DNA of 64,000 nucleotides from assembly GCA_009774245.1 (NCBI GenBank), contig VSNM01000004.1, forward strand, positions 1 to 64,000. Reading direction: 5' to 3'. The notes under the pieces are model-generated. The model was not told where the DNA came from. It saw nothing but the letters and a program-made list of their open reading frames with translations, and did no database searches. Shown piece after piece: positions 42,394-51,174 of this stretch; positions within the stretch are counted from its first letter, which is position 1, and each line of letters begins with the position of its first letter. Made by a program: the position numbers and the translations under genes. This DNA comes from Lachnospiraceae bacterium (lineage in GTDB: Bacteria > Bacillota > Clostridia > Lachnospirales > Lachnospiraceae).

Positions 42394-43554
42394 TCATTGA
42401 TAGGTGTACCGCTCTGTCTCAAACAGCCAGCTTCGGTACGGCAAAAGCTTTACCCCATCCTGATGCGCCTGCAGCAAAAATATCACAAAGTACAGAACGC
42501 ACGCCGCGACAACAATCGCTGTAACCTTCCTGCGCGTCCTCCGTTCCCTTATATTCTGCAGAATCAACGGTATCATAAACAATTGTGACACCGAAAAATA
42601 ATATGCGATGCGCGTCACCACCGGCAAAAAACTGAAAAATGTCCCCGTCACCAGCGCGAGCAGGTTCAACTGTCCATAAAACCGAAGTTCAGGATACCAA
42701 CCCTGTTCTTTCAGCGATTTTCCTCCGGGCACGCGCCCATGCACAAAAACAAACCATCCATACAGTGCCAGCACCACCAGCGTGCGCAATATATTGGGTA
42801 GACTCCCGCCCCCCTCGAGATATACTGTGTTTCTATAGGATGGATACAGCACCAGCGCAAGCTTTAAGACCAGTCCCCGCCCCAGATAACAGACTGCACT
42901 CACAGCCAGCCCTGCCGCGATCTGCCATCTTTTCCACTCGAGCGTGGCAATCCAGTACACAGGCAGCACCAGCAGTACCGATTTGTGAAACAGCGCAGCC
43001 AGCACAATCCAGAATGCAAATTTCAGGTAATCCTTCTCCAGCACATATTTCATGGAAAACAGCGCGATCGAGAGCGCCAGATAATAGCGCATCGTGTTAA
43101 ACGTCTGAAAATACAGCCCCAGCGTCATAAACAGGAAAAAAGTCTGCGGAAAACTGACACTCTGCCGCATGAACGCCTTCAGGAAAAGCAGCAGCGTGAC
43201 AAAGGCAAACACCGCAAACACCAGCTCATAGTACTCTCCGCCGGCAAGTCCGTACAGAAAACGCACGAGCTGGTTAAACCCAAACTCAGTCACTACATAT
43301 CCGCCCACATAGGCCTCATGGGCCGTCTGTGTGTACTGCCCATAGTCGTTGCCAATGTCAAACCGAAGCGCTGCCGTCATAAAGAGAATCCCAAAAATTC
43401 CTGTGAGCAGCAGCCGGTTCTGAGCACTTTTTCTGGTCCTGCGCCCGCAGGTCCACACTGCTTCACCAGCCTGATACGGCTGTATCTGATATGCCATCAC
43501 ACAGGTTACAGCCGCAATCAACAGATAAAATACGATCGAAATACTTCTCGTCAT
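42394..43554 (-). CDS. EpsG/Wzy-type polysaccharide polymerase
   Basis: The 386-residue membrane protein has about ten hydrophobic segments and the EpsG-family sequence ALRFDIGNDYGQYTQ, a loop with EFGFNQLVRFLYG, then FNTMRYYLALSIALFSMKY and LFHKSVLLVLPVYW. It should join repeat units on the outer face of the membrane. The ATG overlaps the upstream stop by four bases (ATGA). A flippase gene (wzx) would be expected in the same locus and is not in the window. Confidence 0.88.
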   Translation of the reverse strand: MTRSISIVFYLLIAAVTCVMAYQIQPYQAGEAVWTCGRRTRKSAQNRLLLTGIFGILFMTAALRFDIGNDYGQYTQTAHEAYVGGYVVTEFGFNQLVRFLYGLAGGEYYELVFAVFAFVTLLLFLKAFMRQSVSFPQTFFLFMTLGLYFQTFNTMRYYLALSIALFSMKYVLEKDYLKFAFWIVLAALFHKSVLLVLPVYWIATLEWKRWQIAAGLAVSAVCYLGRGLVLKLALVLYPSYRNTVYLEGGGSLPNILRTLVVLALYGWFVFVHGRVPGGKSLKEQGWYPELRFYGQLNLLALVTGTFFSFLPVVTRIAYYFSVSQLFMIPLILQNIRERRTRRKVTAIVVAACVLYFVIFLLQAHQDGVKLLPYRSWLFETERYTYQ

Positions 43555-44333
43555 AATCCCTCTACCGACTTGATTCCCTTTTTCATCAGCTCCAGCGCAT
43601 TTTTTCTGGGAATCGTGACACACATCACCTTTTCGTGTGCCAGGATAAAACGCACCGCCATCAGATACGCCAGGCCGCCATACAGAAAATGATACAGCAC
43701 ACCCCTGTCAATAAAAAACTTGTCTGTGTACCCCTCAAACCATGTCGACTCGCGCTCCTGCTCCTCACCGATCTCCACCGGCACGGCGTAGACCACAAGG
43801 CCGTATTTCAGACAATCCTTCAGAAACAGGCTGTCCTCCCCGTTGCTGTACTTCGCACCGCCCCCGAACAGAAGGGAAAACGTAATGTGCGCTGCGTGCA
43901 GCTTTGCGCGTCTTACAGCAAAAGAATAGGTAGGGTAACGCCCCGCATTCCACAGATGGACTCTGTGATATTCCTTCGTATAATAGGTCGCGCGCGCTTC
44001 CCCCACACGGAGATTAAACAGCAGGAAGTCTGCCTCCGGATGTTCCTCGAAGGCGTCCAGAACCCGCTTCTCATATCCCTTGTCATATACAATATCCTCG
44101 TCGGAGAACAGGACAATATCACTCTCCGCACGCATCAGCGCATTATTTCTGCTTAAACCCACACCTTTCTCACGAAACGTGTAACACTGGATACGCCTGC
44201 CGCTGTGCGTGTACTCCTCATACCCAAAATGGTCCGCCTGATTGACGATAATCGCATCACTCTCCAGATGCATACGCCCTGCCAGCGTCGACACATCCTG
44301 ATTCACAGCCGACACCAATACCTGTAGCTTCAT
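43551..44333 (-). CDS. GT-A-type glycosyltransferase
   Basis: The 260-residue protein starts MKLQVLVSAVNQDVSTLAGRM, with GVGLSRNNALMRAESDIVLFSDEDIVY giving the DxD-like motif, and the later GEDSLFLKDCLKYGLVVY. This is a compact GT2-like family common in Lachnospiraceae polysaccharide loci. The ATG at 44333 is seven codons inside the longer frame. It overlaps the polymerase gene start and follows the Wzz-like gene closely. Sugar unknown. Confidence 0.82.
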   Translation of the reverse strand: MKLQVLVSAVNQDVSTLAGRMHLESDAIIVNQADHFGYEEYTHSGRRIQCYTFREKGVGLSRNNALMRAESDIVLFSDEDIVYDKGYEKRVLDAFEEHPEADFLLFNLRVGEARATYYTKEYHRVHLWNAGRYPTYSFAVRRAKLHAAHITFSLLFGGGAKYSNGEDSLFLKDCLKYGLVVYAVPVEIGEEQERESTWFEGYTDKFFIDRGVLYHFLYGGLAYLMAVRFILAHEKVMCVTIPRKNALELMKKGIKSVEGL

Positions 44334-44365
44334 CCTGTCACCACACTTTCTCATGCATCATCTTG

Positions 44366-45424
44366 TTATTTTTTTCGACCGCCAGCATAATATAGTTCCA
44401 TCCACGCCCTGTCTGACTGTGTGAGAACCGCTGACACAACTCTGCCGCCATGCTGTCGCACATAATCCATTTCATCTGTTATCTTTTCTCTGTATACCTT
44501 CCCGAACGGAATCACTGCCACGACCACAAAAGTCTCATCTGCACATTCCTTTGTATCATAAACCTGAAAATTGGAGCAGTCAGCCAGACCACGTTCCCGC
44601 ATATCCTGCAGAAACAAAGCCGCCTCCTGTCCGTCTGACGCATCCATCAGCATAATCCGCGGGTAATGCTCCGCCAGCATTTTCAAGTTTCCTGCCAGCA
44701 TCTCTGCCTGCCGTTGATATACAGCACCCTCTTTGCTCCCAATCCTGCGGCGTCCCTTGTGAAATGTCATCCCGCAGACCGGAATCCCCAGCTGCGCCGT
44801 GATATCGCCCTTCGTATAAAATGCAGAACCCATACAAAAGCGAAAAGCGATCACAAAAACGCCGATTCCCGCCGCGATGACAGCCCCCAGAAAGGCCGCA
44901 CGCCATCCAAACGAGGGAAGCGCCTCCTGCACAATCCCCTGATCGTCTATCTGGTCAATGCTGTCAAATTCATCCTTTCCCGCTCCGAGCTCCTCCATGG
45001 CCTTTCGAACCGCATCCCTGACTTCCGCCACCTGCGCAGGCTCCTGACCTCTCACATAGATCGTCAGATAGCGGACGTCCGACAGCATCTCAGCGCGCAG
45101 CATCTCCTTCACCTGATCTCTATCATATCCGCTGCCCAGATACTCCATCGCCCTCCCCAGAACCAGATCGGAGCCCAGAACATACTCGTTCCAGGTAAAG
45201 GCATTGTAATAATCTCTCGCCTCATAACGCCCATCAGCGAAGTCGATATAGTACTCTGTCTCGGACACATAGCAGACGTCCCGCGTTTTAACGAGAGTAA
45301 CAAACAAATTAAGACCGCTGCCCAACAGGGCACCGGCCACTGCCAAGATCAGCAGCCTCGGCAGTTTTGTGATATACGTCGCAAACATTGCCCTGCTGTC
45401 AATTCCCTGCTGCATCAAACTCAT
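44366..45424 (-). CDS. Wzz-like chain-length protein with degenerate kinase-like tail
   Basis: The protein has two membrane helices (about residues 27-47 and 175-197) around an extracytoplasmic domain with a Wzz-like YVSETEYYIDF start, so it should set chain length with the polymerase. The cytoplasmic tail (about 150 residues; IMLMDASDGQEAALFLQDM, later VVVAVIPFGKVYREK) looks like a BY-kinase fold that has lost its Walker A glycines. The start is uncertain among ATGs near 45424 and 45415. It follows the priming transferase. Confidence 0.8.
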   Translation of the reverse strand: MSLMQQGIDSRAMFATYITKLPRLLILAVAGALLGSGLNLFVTLVKTRDVCYVSETEYYIDFADGRYEARDYYNAFTWNEYVLGSDLVLGRAMEYLGSGYDRDQVKEMLRAEMLSDVRYLTIYVRGQEPAQVAEVRDAVRKAMEELGAGKDEFDSIDQIDDQGIVQEALPSFGWRAAFLGAVIAAGIGVFVIAFRFCMGSAFYTKGDITAQLGIPVCGMTFHKGRRRIGSKEGAVYQRQAEMLAGNLKMLAEHYPRIMLMDASDGQEAALFLQDMRERGLADCSNFQVYDTKECADETFVVVAVIPFGKVYREKITDEMDYVRQHGGRVVSAVLTQSDRAWMELYYAGGRKK

Positions 45425-45432
45425 TTCCTCCG

Positions 45433-46866
45433 TCAATCTTTTTCTTCTTCCTTTTTCATATCCTGATCTTTTGTATCCTGATTATTCGCATCCTGATTTT
45501 TCATTGCCGTCGTCTGATTTTCCTCCACACCCTCCGTGCTCTCCGCTTGAAACAGAATCTTGAGCGTCAGAAGCATCAGCTTCAAATCCAGCCACACACT
45601 GTAGTTTTCAATGTAAAACAAGTCCAGCTTGAGCTTGTCATACGGCGTTGTATTGTACTTCCCGTACACCTGCGCATAGCCCGCAAGTCCGGCTTTCACT
45701 TTCGTCCGAAACGTAAACTCCGGCATGTCCTCCTGATACTGTCTGATGATCTCAGGACGCTCGGGGCGCGGACCGATAAAAGACATCTCGCCGCTCAATA
45801 TGTTAAAGAGCTGTGGCAGCTCATCGATCCGCACCTTTCTGATAAATCTGCCAATCGGTGTGATGCGGTCGTCGTTCTTGGCCGCAAGCCTTGCCACGCC
45901 ATCCTTCTCGGCGTCCGTCCGCATACTGCGGAATTTCAATATCCGAAACTCCCGCATGTCGCGCGTGCACCGCACCTGCTTGTATAAGACAGGACCACCG
46001 TCATACAGCTTGATCGCGACCGCCGTCACGATCATAAACGGCGACGTCACAATCATGAGAATAAGCGCACATACAATGTCAATCAGGCGTTTTACCACGC
46101 GCTGCTCGATCGTCATCGCATACTCCCGCGTAAGCAGGATCGGTGTGTCAAAGAGATGCAGCTGATCAGAGCCCTTGATCATAATATCTGGAATCTTGGG
46201 CATCATATATACCCGGATACTCCTGCTGTAACAGAATTTTAGCAGCTTATTGCGAATCGCGGTATTTATATCCCACAGTACAACGCCGTCGTAGCAGGAC
46301 ACAATCTCCTGCTCCAGCGCCTCCAGTCCGTCGCTTTCCGCCGCGCACCTTACAATCTTGTATTTATCCCTGCGCGTCTCAAACTTCTTTAAGATATCCT
46401 CCGTAGGCCGTCCACCACTGATAAATAACAGCTTCTTGGGAGGGAAAAAGCGCTGGTAAAGCTTGTGGCTCACATATGTCCACACCGCCGACACCACAAT
46501 CTGTCCGAGCATCATCAGCATCAGCGGATAGGGTGTGACAAGCCCCAGAGACAACAGTGAGATCTGGAAATAGGATACCACATTGGTACACAGCAGCGAG
46601 ATCAGCTGCGAGAAAAACACATCCATCGGCTTCAGATACCCTACCTTCAGCCCGCCATAAGTCGTTGTAAAAAACAACAACAATATAAAATAAACGGCTG
46701 CCAGAAGCCAGAAGCCTTTTCTGTGAAAGCTTCTCCACATGCCGCTCTGCATAATGTCATTGTACACCTTATACCAGACATAGACATACATGATTGTCTG
46801 GAACACAAGTCCGATCAATGACATCTGTAATATAATTGTCCTCTTCGCCGCCTCTATCCGTCCCAC
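45433..46866 (-). CDS. Polyprenyl-phosphate sugar-phosphate transferase (priming enzyme)
   Basis: The 477-residue enzyme has four N-terminal membrane segments and a CoA-binding-like domain (LLFISGGRPTEDILKKF). It ends in the PglC/WbaP catalytic region: VVKRLIDIVCALILMIVTSP, KFRSMRTDAEKDG, then the hallmark RKVRIDELPQLFNILSGEMS and GPRPERPE. It transfers a sugar phosphate to undecaprenyl phosphate to begin the repeat unit. The GTG start has GGAGG seven bases before it. The tail is rich in Asp/Asn/Lys. Confidence 0.92.
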   Translation of the reverse strand: MGRIEAAKRTIILQMSLIGLVFQTIMYVYVWYKVYNDIMQSGMWRSFHRKGFWLLAAVYFILLLFFTTTYGGLKVGYLKPMDVFFSQLISLLCTNVVSYFQISLLSLGLVTPYPLMLMMLGQIVVSAVWTYVSHKLYQRFFPPKKLLFISGGRPTEDILKKFETRRDKYKIVRCAAESDGLEALEQEIVSCYDGVVLWDINTAIRNKLLKFCYSRSIRVYMMPKIPDIMIKGSDQLHLFDTPILLTREYAMTIEQRVVKRLIDIVCALILMIVTSPFMIVTAVAIKLYDGGPVLYKQVRCTRDMREFRILKFRSMRTDAEKDGVARLAAKNDDRITPIGRFIRKVRIDELPQLFNILSGEMSFIGPRPERPEIIRQYQEDMPEFTFRTKVKAGLAGYAQVYGKYNTTPYDKLKLDLFYIENYSVWLDLKLMLLTLKILFQAESTEGVEENQTTAMKNQDANNQDTKDQDMKKEEEKD

Positions 46867-46881
46867 CGTCCAACCTCCATA

Positions 46882-47679
46882 CTACACCCTGCGCAGGACC
46901 GCCCTGAATGCCCAAAAGCACATACAATACATACTCTTGATGACAGTCAGACGCTCCTGTCTGCGGTACAAATTCCATATCCTTCTGACTGCAGTCAGTT
47001 TGTTGGATGACAATGTATCTGCGCTCCTTCGATACCGGACCAGATTTTCGTCCATGCCGTACGCCGTGCCGTACTTTTTCAGGAGATGCCACCATGTCGC
47101 CGTATCCTCGCTGGCGACGCACGGCATATAGATATCCTCATCTGCTATTTTATTCCTGTCGATCATCACAGTCGACGTGAAAATGGTCGTATTTTTCAAT
47201 GCCTGCCGGTAAGTGAGCCGCTCCGGCACATGCACCACCTTTCCAAGTCCCGCACCCGATGCATCCGCAAACTCATACCCCATAAACACAAATCCGGCGT
47301 CAGAGTTTTCCTCCTGCTGCACTTTTCTGATATAGTCCAGTTCCCGCCTGAGCTTGTCCGGCAGCCAGATGTCATCTGCGTCCAGAAAGCAGATATACTG
47401 CCCGCATGCTTCCCTCACGCCGCGGTTTCTCGCCCTCGCGGCGCCGCCGTTTCTCTCCTGCGTGATCAGTCTGATCCGGGCATCCCCTTCACATTTCCGG
47501 CCAATCAGCTCCCTGCTCGTGTCCGTCGAACAATCGTCGACCAGCAAAAGCTCCCAGTCCGCATACGTCTGTTGCTGCACATAACCGATCGTCTCCGCGA
47601 TAAACTGCCCTGCATTGTACACCGGCACAATGATACTCACCAATCCGGCCTTTTTATCACCAGATGTCCTATCCTTCAT
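46882..47679 (-). CDS. GT2-family glycosyltransferase
   Basis: The 265-residue GT-A enzyme shows VSIIVPVYNAGQFIAETIGY, the donor-binding LLVDDCSTDTS, the DxD CFLDADDIWLPDKL and a C-terminal SEDTATWWHLLKKYGTAYGM. These features are typical of single-sugar transferases in capsule clusters. It starts two bases after the upstream stop and precedes the priming enzyme by 16 bases. Sugar and linkage unknown. Confidence 0.9.
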   Translation of the reverse strand: MKDRTSGDKKAGLVSIIVPVYNAGQFIAETIGYVQQQTYADWELLLVDDCSTDTSRELIGRKCEGDARIRLITQERNGGAARARNRGVREACGQYICFLDADDIWLPDKLRRELDYIRKVQQEENSDAGFVFMGYEFADASGAGLGKVVHVPERLTYRQALKNTTIFTSTVMIDRNKIADEDIYMPCVASEDTATWWHLLKKYGTAYGMDENLVRYRRSADTLSSNKLTAVRRIWNLYRRQERLTVIKSMYCMCFWAFRAVLRRV

Positions 47680-47681
47680 AC

Positions 47682-48623
47682 TCAAAATTCTTCCCTAACA
47701 AGGTATTTCGGTCTGTCCTTCACTTCCATGTACATCTTGCTCATATACTGTCCCATGATGCCAAGGCACAGAAGCTGTACACCGCCAATCAGAGATATAA
47801 TACACATCATCGAGGGCCAGCCCGCCACAGGGTCCCCATAAATCAACGCTCTGATAAAGATGAAGATCATAACCACAAAAGCGACAAAGCAAAACAGAAT
47901 CCCAAACACAGATGCGATCGACAGCGGCGCCGTCGAAAACGCCATGATTCCATCCAGCGAATACAGAAAAAGCTTCCAGAAAGACCATTTGGTCTCCCCC
48001 GCCACCCTCTTGACATTCTCATATTCAATCCACTTCGTGCGATAACCAACCCATCCAAAAATTCCCTTTGAAAAGCGATTGTACTCCTTCATTGCCAGAA
48101 TCGCATCTGTCACCTGTCTTGTCATCAGCCGGTAATCCCTCGCGCCATCCACAATCTCCGTCTTGGAAATCTTTCGCATCAGACCATAAAACCTCCGGGC
48201 AAAGAACGACCTGATCGGCGGCTCTCCCTTTCTGTCCACACGTCGCGTCGCCACCGAATCGTATCCCTGCTCAATATAACTATACATCTCAGGCAAAATT
48301 GCCGGCGGGTCCTGCAGATCCGCGTCCATCAGCACCGTAAAATCCCCGACGGACTTCTCAAGTCCTGCTATGATGGCAGCTTCCTTTCCGAAATTCCGTG
48401 AGAACGACACGAGATGTACACGCTCGTCTTTTTCCCGAAGCGCCTTCACGGCTGCCACTGTGCCGTCCCTGGAACCGTCATCCACAAATATAAACTCAAA
48501 CTCCACATCTTTCTCATGAAAAAACGTTTCCTGCTTCACTGTCTCCGCATAGAAATGCGGCACGCTCTCCTCCTCATTATAACAAGGCACAATGATACTC
48601 AAAATCCTGGTATATGCCTCCAA
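47682..48623 (-). CDS. GtrB/DPM1-like polyprenyl-phosphate glycosyltransferase
   Basis: A GT2 protein of about 313 residues with LSIIVPCYNEEESVPHFYA, the DxD region FTVLMDADLQDPPAILPEM and two C-terminal membrane helices (ASVFGILFCFVAFVVMIF and MMCIISLIGGVQLLCLGI). Members make undecaprenyl-phosphate-linked glucose or a similar sugar donor for side-chain addition. The TTG at 48623 with GGAGG eight bases before it is the likely start; the frame also opens 11 codons earlier, where it overlaps the Spo0A-domain gene. Confidence 0.88.
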   Translation of the reverse strand: MEAYTRILSIIVPCYNEEESVPHFYAETVKQETFFHEKDVEFEFIFVDDGSRDGTVAAVKALREKDERVHLVSFSRNFGKEAAIIAGLEKSVGDFTVLMDADLQDPPAILPEMYSYIEQGYDSVATRRVDRKGEPPIRSFFARRFYGLMRKISKTEIVDGARDYRLMTRQVTDAILAMKEYNRFSKGIFGWVGYRTKWIEYENVKRVAGETKWSFWKLFLYSLDGIMAFSTAPLSIASVFGILFCFVAFVVMIFIFIRALIYGDPVAGWPSMMCIISLIGGVQLLCLGIMGQYMSKMYMEVKDRPKYLVREEF

Positions 48624-48652
48624 CTGACTTTTCCTCCATTTATCTATTTCTT

Positions 48653-49030
48653 TCAATCCCTAGACTCCACAGTATTTCGAAAGAAACCGACCATCTTCCC
48701 TATGACCTCTGTGTTCGTAGGTCTCACCGTTCCGTCGCCATAGGTCTCACCGAAAAATTCCTTCAATGCCTCTGGCTCCCCATTGGTCCACGCGGTCTCG
48801 ATCGCATTCCGTATCGCACGTTCCACCTGTTTATCTGTCGTATTAAAGTGCTTCGCCACTTCAGGATACAGACATTTTGTGACCTGTGTCAGGACCGCAG
48901 GCTCCTGACAGGCTATCCATACTGCCTCCCGCAGATAGCGATAGCCCTTCTGTCTCGCCTGAAATCCGCATTTCACCATAAGGTATGTAGCCCGCTGATA
49001 GATATTTGCCCTCGAACCTTCACCACCCAT
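48653..49030 (-). CDS. Stand-alone Spo0A C-terminal (DNA-binding) domain protein
   Basis: The 125-residue protein is almost entirely the Spo0A_C domain: GYRYLREAVWIACQEPAVL, then the recognition helix YPEVAKHFNTTDKQVERAIRNAIETAW and PTNTEVIGKM at the end. It lacks the receiver domain, so it cannot be phosphorylated as Spo0A is. It should bind 0A-box-like DNA or pair with other Spo0A_C domains. Encoded between fcl and the first transferase in the polysaccharide operon, it may regulate that locus (inference). Confidence 0.88.
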   Translation of the reverse strand: MGGEGSRANIYQRATYLMVKCGFQARQKGYRYLREAVWIACQEPAVLTQVTKCLYPEVAKHFNTTDKQVERAIRNAIETAWTNGEPEALKEFFGETYGDGTVRPTNTEVIGKMVGFFRNTVESRD

Positions 49031-49063
49031 ATCTACTTTATCACACCCTAATAACCTGTGCCT

Positions 49064-50005
49064 CTATAGCCTGGCATCCTCCACATTCTCCCGAAACCAG
49101 TCGTAGGCAAGCCGCACGCCTTCCTCGAGCTCCACCTTATGCGTCCACCCAAGCTTGTGGAGCTTTGTCACATCTGTCAATTTTCTCGGTGTGCCGTCAG
49201 GCATATCCCGGTTCCACACGATCTCACCCTGATAACCGACTGCACGTTGAACGATATCCGCCAGTTCCCCGATTGTCACTTCCTTGCCGGTACCGATATT
49301 CACATGCTGTTCCCCGCTGTAATGCTCCAGCAGAAACACACAGGCATCCGCCATATCGTCCACATACAGAAACTCGCGGAGCGGTGTGCCTGTCCCCCAC
49401 AACTCCACGTGCGGGGCGCCGCTCACCTTTGCGTCATGAAATTTGCGAATCATCGCGGGCATCACATGGGAGCCCGACAGATCATAGTTGTCATAGGGCC
49501 CGTAGAGATTGGTCGGCATACAGCTGATAAAATCATCGCCATACTGTCTCTTGTAAAATTTGCACATCTCCAGGCCGGCAATTTTTGCGATCGCATAGGC
49601 CTCATTCGTCTCCTCCAGCGGTCCTGTGAGCAGGGCGTCCTCCGGAATCGGCTGAGGCGCCATCCGCGGATAGATACAGGTACTTCCGAGAAACAAAAGC
49701 TTTCTGACCTGATAGTCATGACAGCATTTGATCACATTGCACTGAATCTGCATATTCTCGTAGGCGAACTCCGCCGGCGTCGTGTTGTTGGCGTTGATCC
49801 CACCGACTTTCGCGGCCGCAAGCACTACCACGTCGGGGCGCTCGGTCTCAAAAAAATCCCTCACCGCCTGCTGGCTTGTGAGATCAAGCTCCCTGTGCGT
49901 CCTGCCGATCACATTGGTATATCCCTTCTCCTCAAGGTTTCTCACGATAGCGGAGCCCACCAGTCCTCTGTGTCCCGCCACATAGATCTTATCTGTCTTA
50001 TTCAT
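49064..50005 (-). CDS. fcl: GDP-L-fucose synthase
   Basis: A 313-residue short-chain dehydrogenase-type epimerase/reductase. It has the NADP-binding GHRGLVGSAIVRNL, the Ser-Tyr-Lys site (LGSTCIYP with YAIAK) and the C-terminal DGTPRKLTDVTKLHKLGW. It turns GDP-4-keto-6-deoxymannose into GDP-fucose. The ATG at 50005 follows GGAGGAA and overlaps the gmd stop by eight bases, so the two are coupled. Fucose is thus a likely sugar of the polymer. Confidence 0.95.
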   Translation of the reverse strand: MNKTDKIYVAGHRGLVGSAIVRNLEEKGYTNVIGRTHRELDLTSQQAVRDFFETERPDVVVLAAAKVGGINANNTTPAEFAYENMQIQCNVIKCCHDYQVRKLLFLGSTCIYPRMAPQPIPEDALLTGPLEETNEAYAIAKIAGLEMCKFYKRQYGDDFISCMPTNLYGPYDNYDLSGSHVMPAMIRKFHDAKVSGAPHVELWGTGTPLREFLYVDDMADACVFLLEHYSGEQHVNIGTGKEVTIGELADIVQRAVGYQGEIVWNRDMPDGTPRKLTDVTKLHKLGWTHKVELEEGVRLAYDWFRENVEDARL

Positions 50006-51104
50006 CGCTTCCTCCGTCATCGCACATTTCTGCGCTGTTCTTTCTCCGATATTGTTCGCAGGACATCCCTGTGACCATCCGCATATCTGCATCCATCATC
50101 ATCGCCACAAGTCCCTTAAAGTCGACCTTTCTCTTCCAGCCAAGCTCCTGTTCCGCCTTGGCAGGATTTCCCCACAAAAACTCCACCTCCGCCGGGCGGT
50201 AAAACTCCGGATTGACATCGACCAGCAGCCGGCCGGTTGCAGCGTCATATCCTTTCTCATTGACGCCCTCGCCCTCCCAGCGAAGCGCAATGCCAAGCTC
50301 TGCAAAGGCAGCCTCCACAAACTGGCGCACTGTATGCGTCTCATTGGTGGCAAGCACATAATCCCCGGGGACATTCTGCTGCAGCATCAGCCACATCCCC
50401 TCCACATAATCGCCCGCAAATCCCCAGTCCCGCTTGGCGTTCATGTTTCCGAGAGAGAGCCTGTCCTGCTTTCCGGCAATGATATTTGCAATGGCGAGCG
50501 TGATCTTGCGCGTCACAAAATTCTCACCGCGCCGTGGCGATTCATGGTTAAACAAAATGCCATTGCACGCAAAAATATTGTAGGACTCCCTGTAATTGAC
50601 AGTAATCCAGTATGAATACAGCTTTGCCACACCGTACGGGCTCTTGGGATAAAACGGCGTTGCCTCGCTTTGCGGCGCCGTCTCCGGAAGGCCGCCAAAA
50701 AGTTCAGACGTTGACGCCTGATAGTACCTGCAGTTGCCGCCGTTGACACGGATTGCCTCCAGCAGCTTCAGGGTGCTGACTCCCGTCGCGTCCGCAGTGT
50801 ACTCCGGAACCTCAAAGGACACACCCACGTGGGACTGCGCGGCAAGATTGTAGACCTCCGTCGGCCTGATCTCACCGATAATGCGCATCAGGTTAGAGGA
50901 GTCTGTCGTGTCCGCAAAATGAAGAAAAAACTTTACCTTGTGGTACTCTGACCTGATCAGATGATCGATACGCATCGTGTTGGAGATACTGTGCCTTCTG
51001 ATCAGACCGTGCACTTCATACCCCTTCTCAAGCAGAAATTCCGCCAGATAGGAACCATCCTGACCTGTGATTCCTGTGATCAACGCTATATTATTCATAT
51101 TCAT
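49998..51104 (-). CDS. gmd: GDP-mannose 4,6-dehydratase
   Basis: The 368-residue SDR enzyme starts with the NADP motif ALITGITGQDGSYLAEFLLEKGY in two parts. It continues with the active-site YQASTSELFGG, YPKSPYGVAKLY and NHESPRRGENFVTRKIT, all typical of Gmd. It makes GDP-4-keto-6-deoxymannose from GDP-mannose. The start follows AAGGAAGG. Coupled to fcl. The C-terminal tail is slightly longer than usual and acidic. Confidence 0.96.
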   Translation of the reverse strand: MNMNNIALITGITGQDGSYLAEFLLEKGYEVHGLIRRHSISNTMRIDHLIRSEYHKVKFFLHFADTTDSSNLMRIIGEIRPTEVYNLAAQSHVGVSFEVPEYTADATGVSTLKLLEAIRVNGGNCRYYQASTSELFGGLPETAPQSEATPFYPKSPYGVAKLYSYWITVNYRESYNIFACNGILFNHESPRRGENFVTRKITLAIANIIAGKQDRLSLGNMNAKRDWGFAGDYVEGMWLMLQQNVPGDYVLATNETHTVRQFVEAAFAELGIALRWEGEGVNEKGYDAATGRLLVDVNPEFYRPAEVEFLWGNPAKAEQELGWKRKVDFKGLVAMMMDADMRMVTGMSCEQYRRKNSAEMCDDGGSDE

Positions 51105-51174
51105 TTCCTTCCTTATTTTCGATTTTCAGATTCCAATTTCCAGATTATGCCACTTTTAGTATACCCATACTTTG

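Noticed and set aside
49139..50074. Long plus-strand frame opposite fcl
   Set aside because: Shadow of fcl codon bias; no ribosome-binding site and no known motif.
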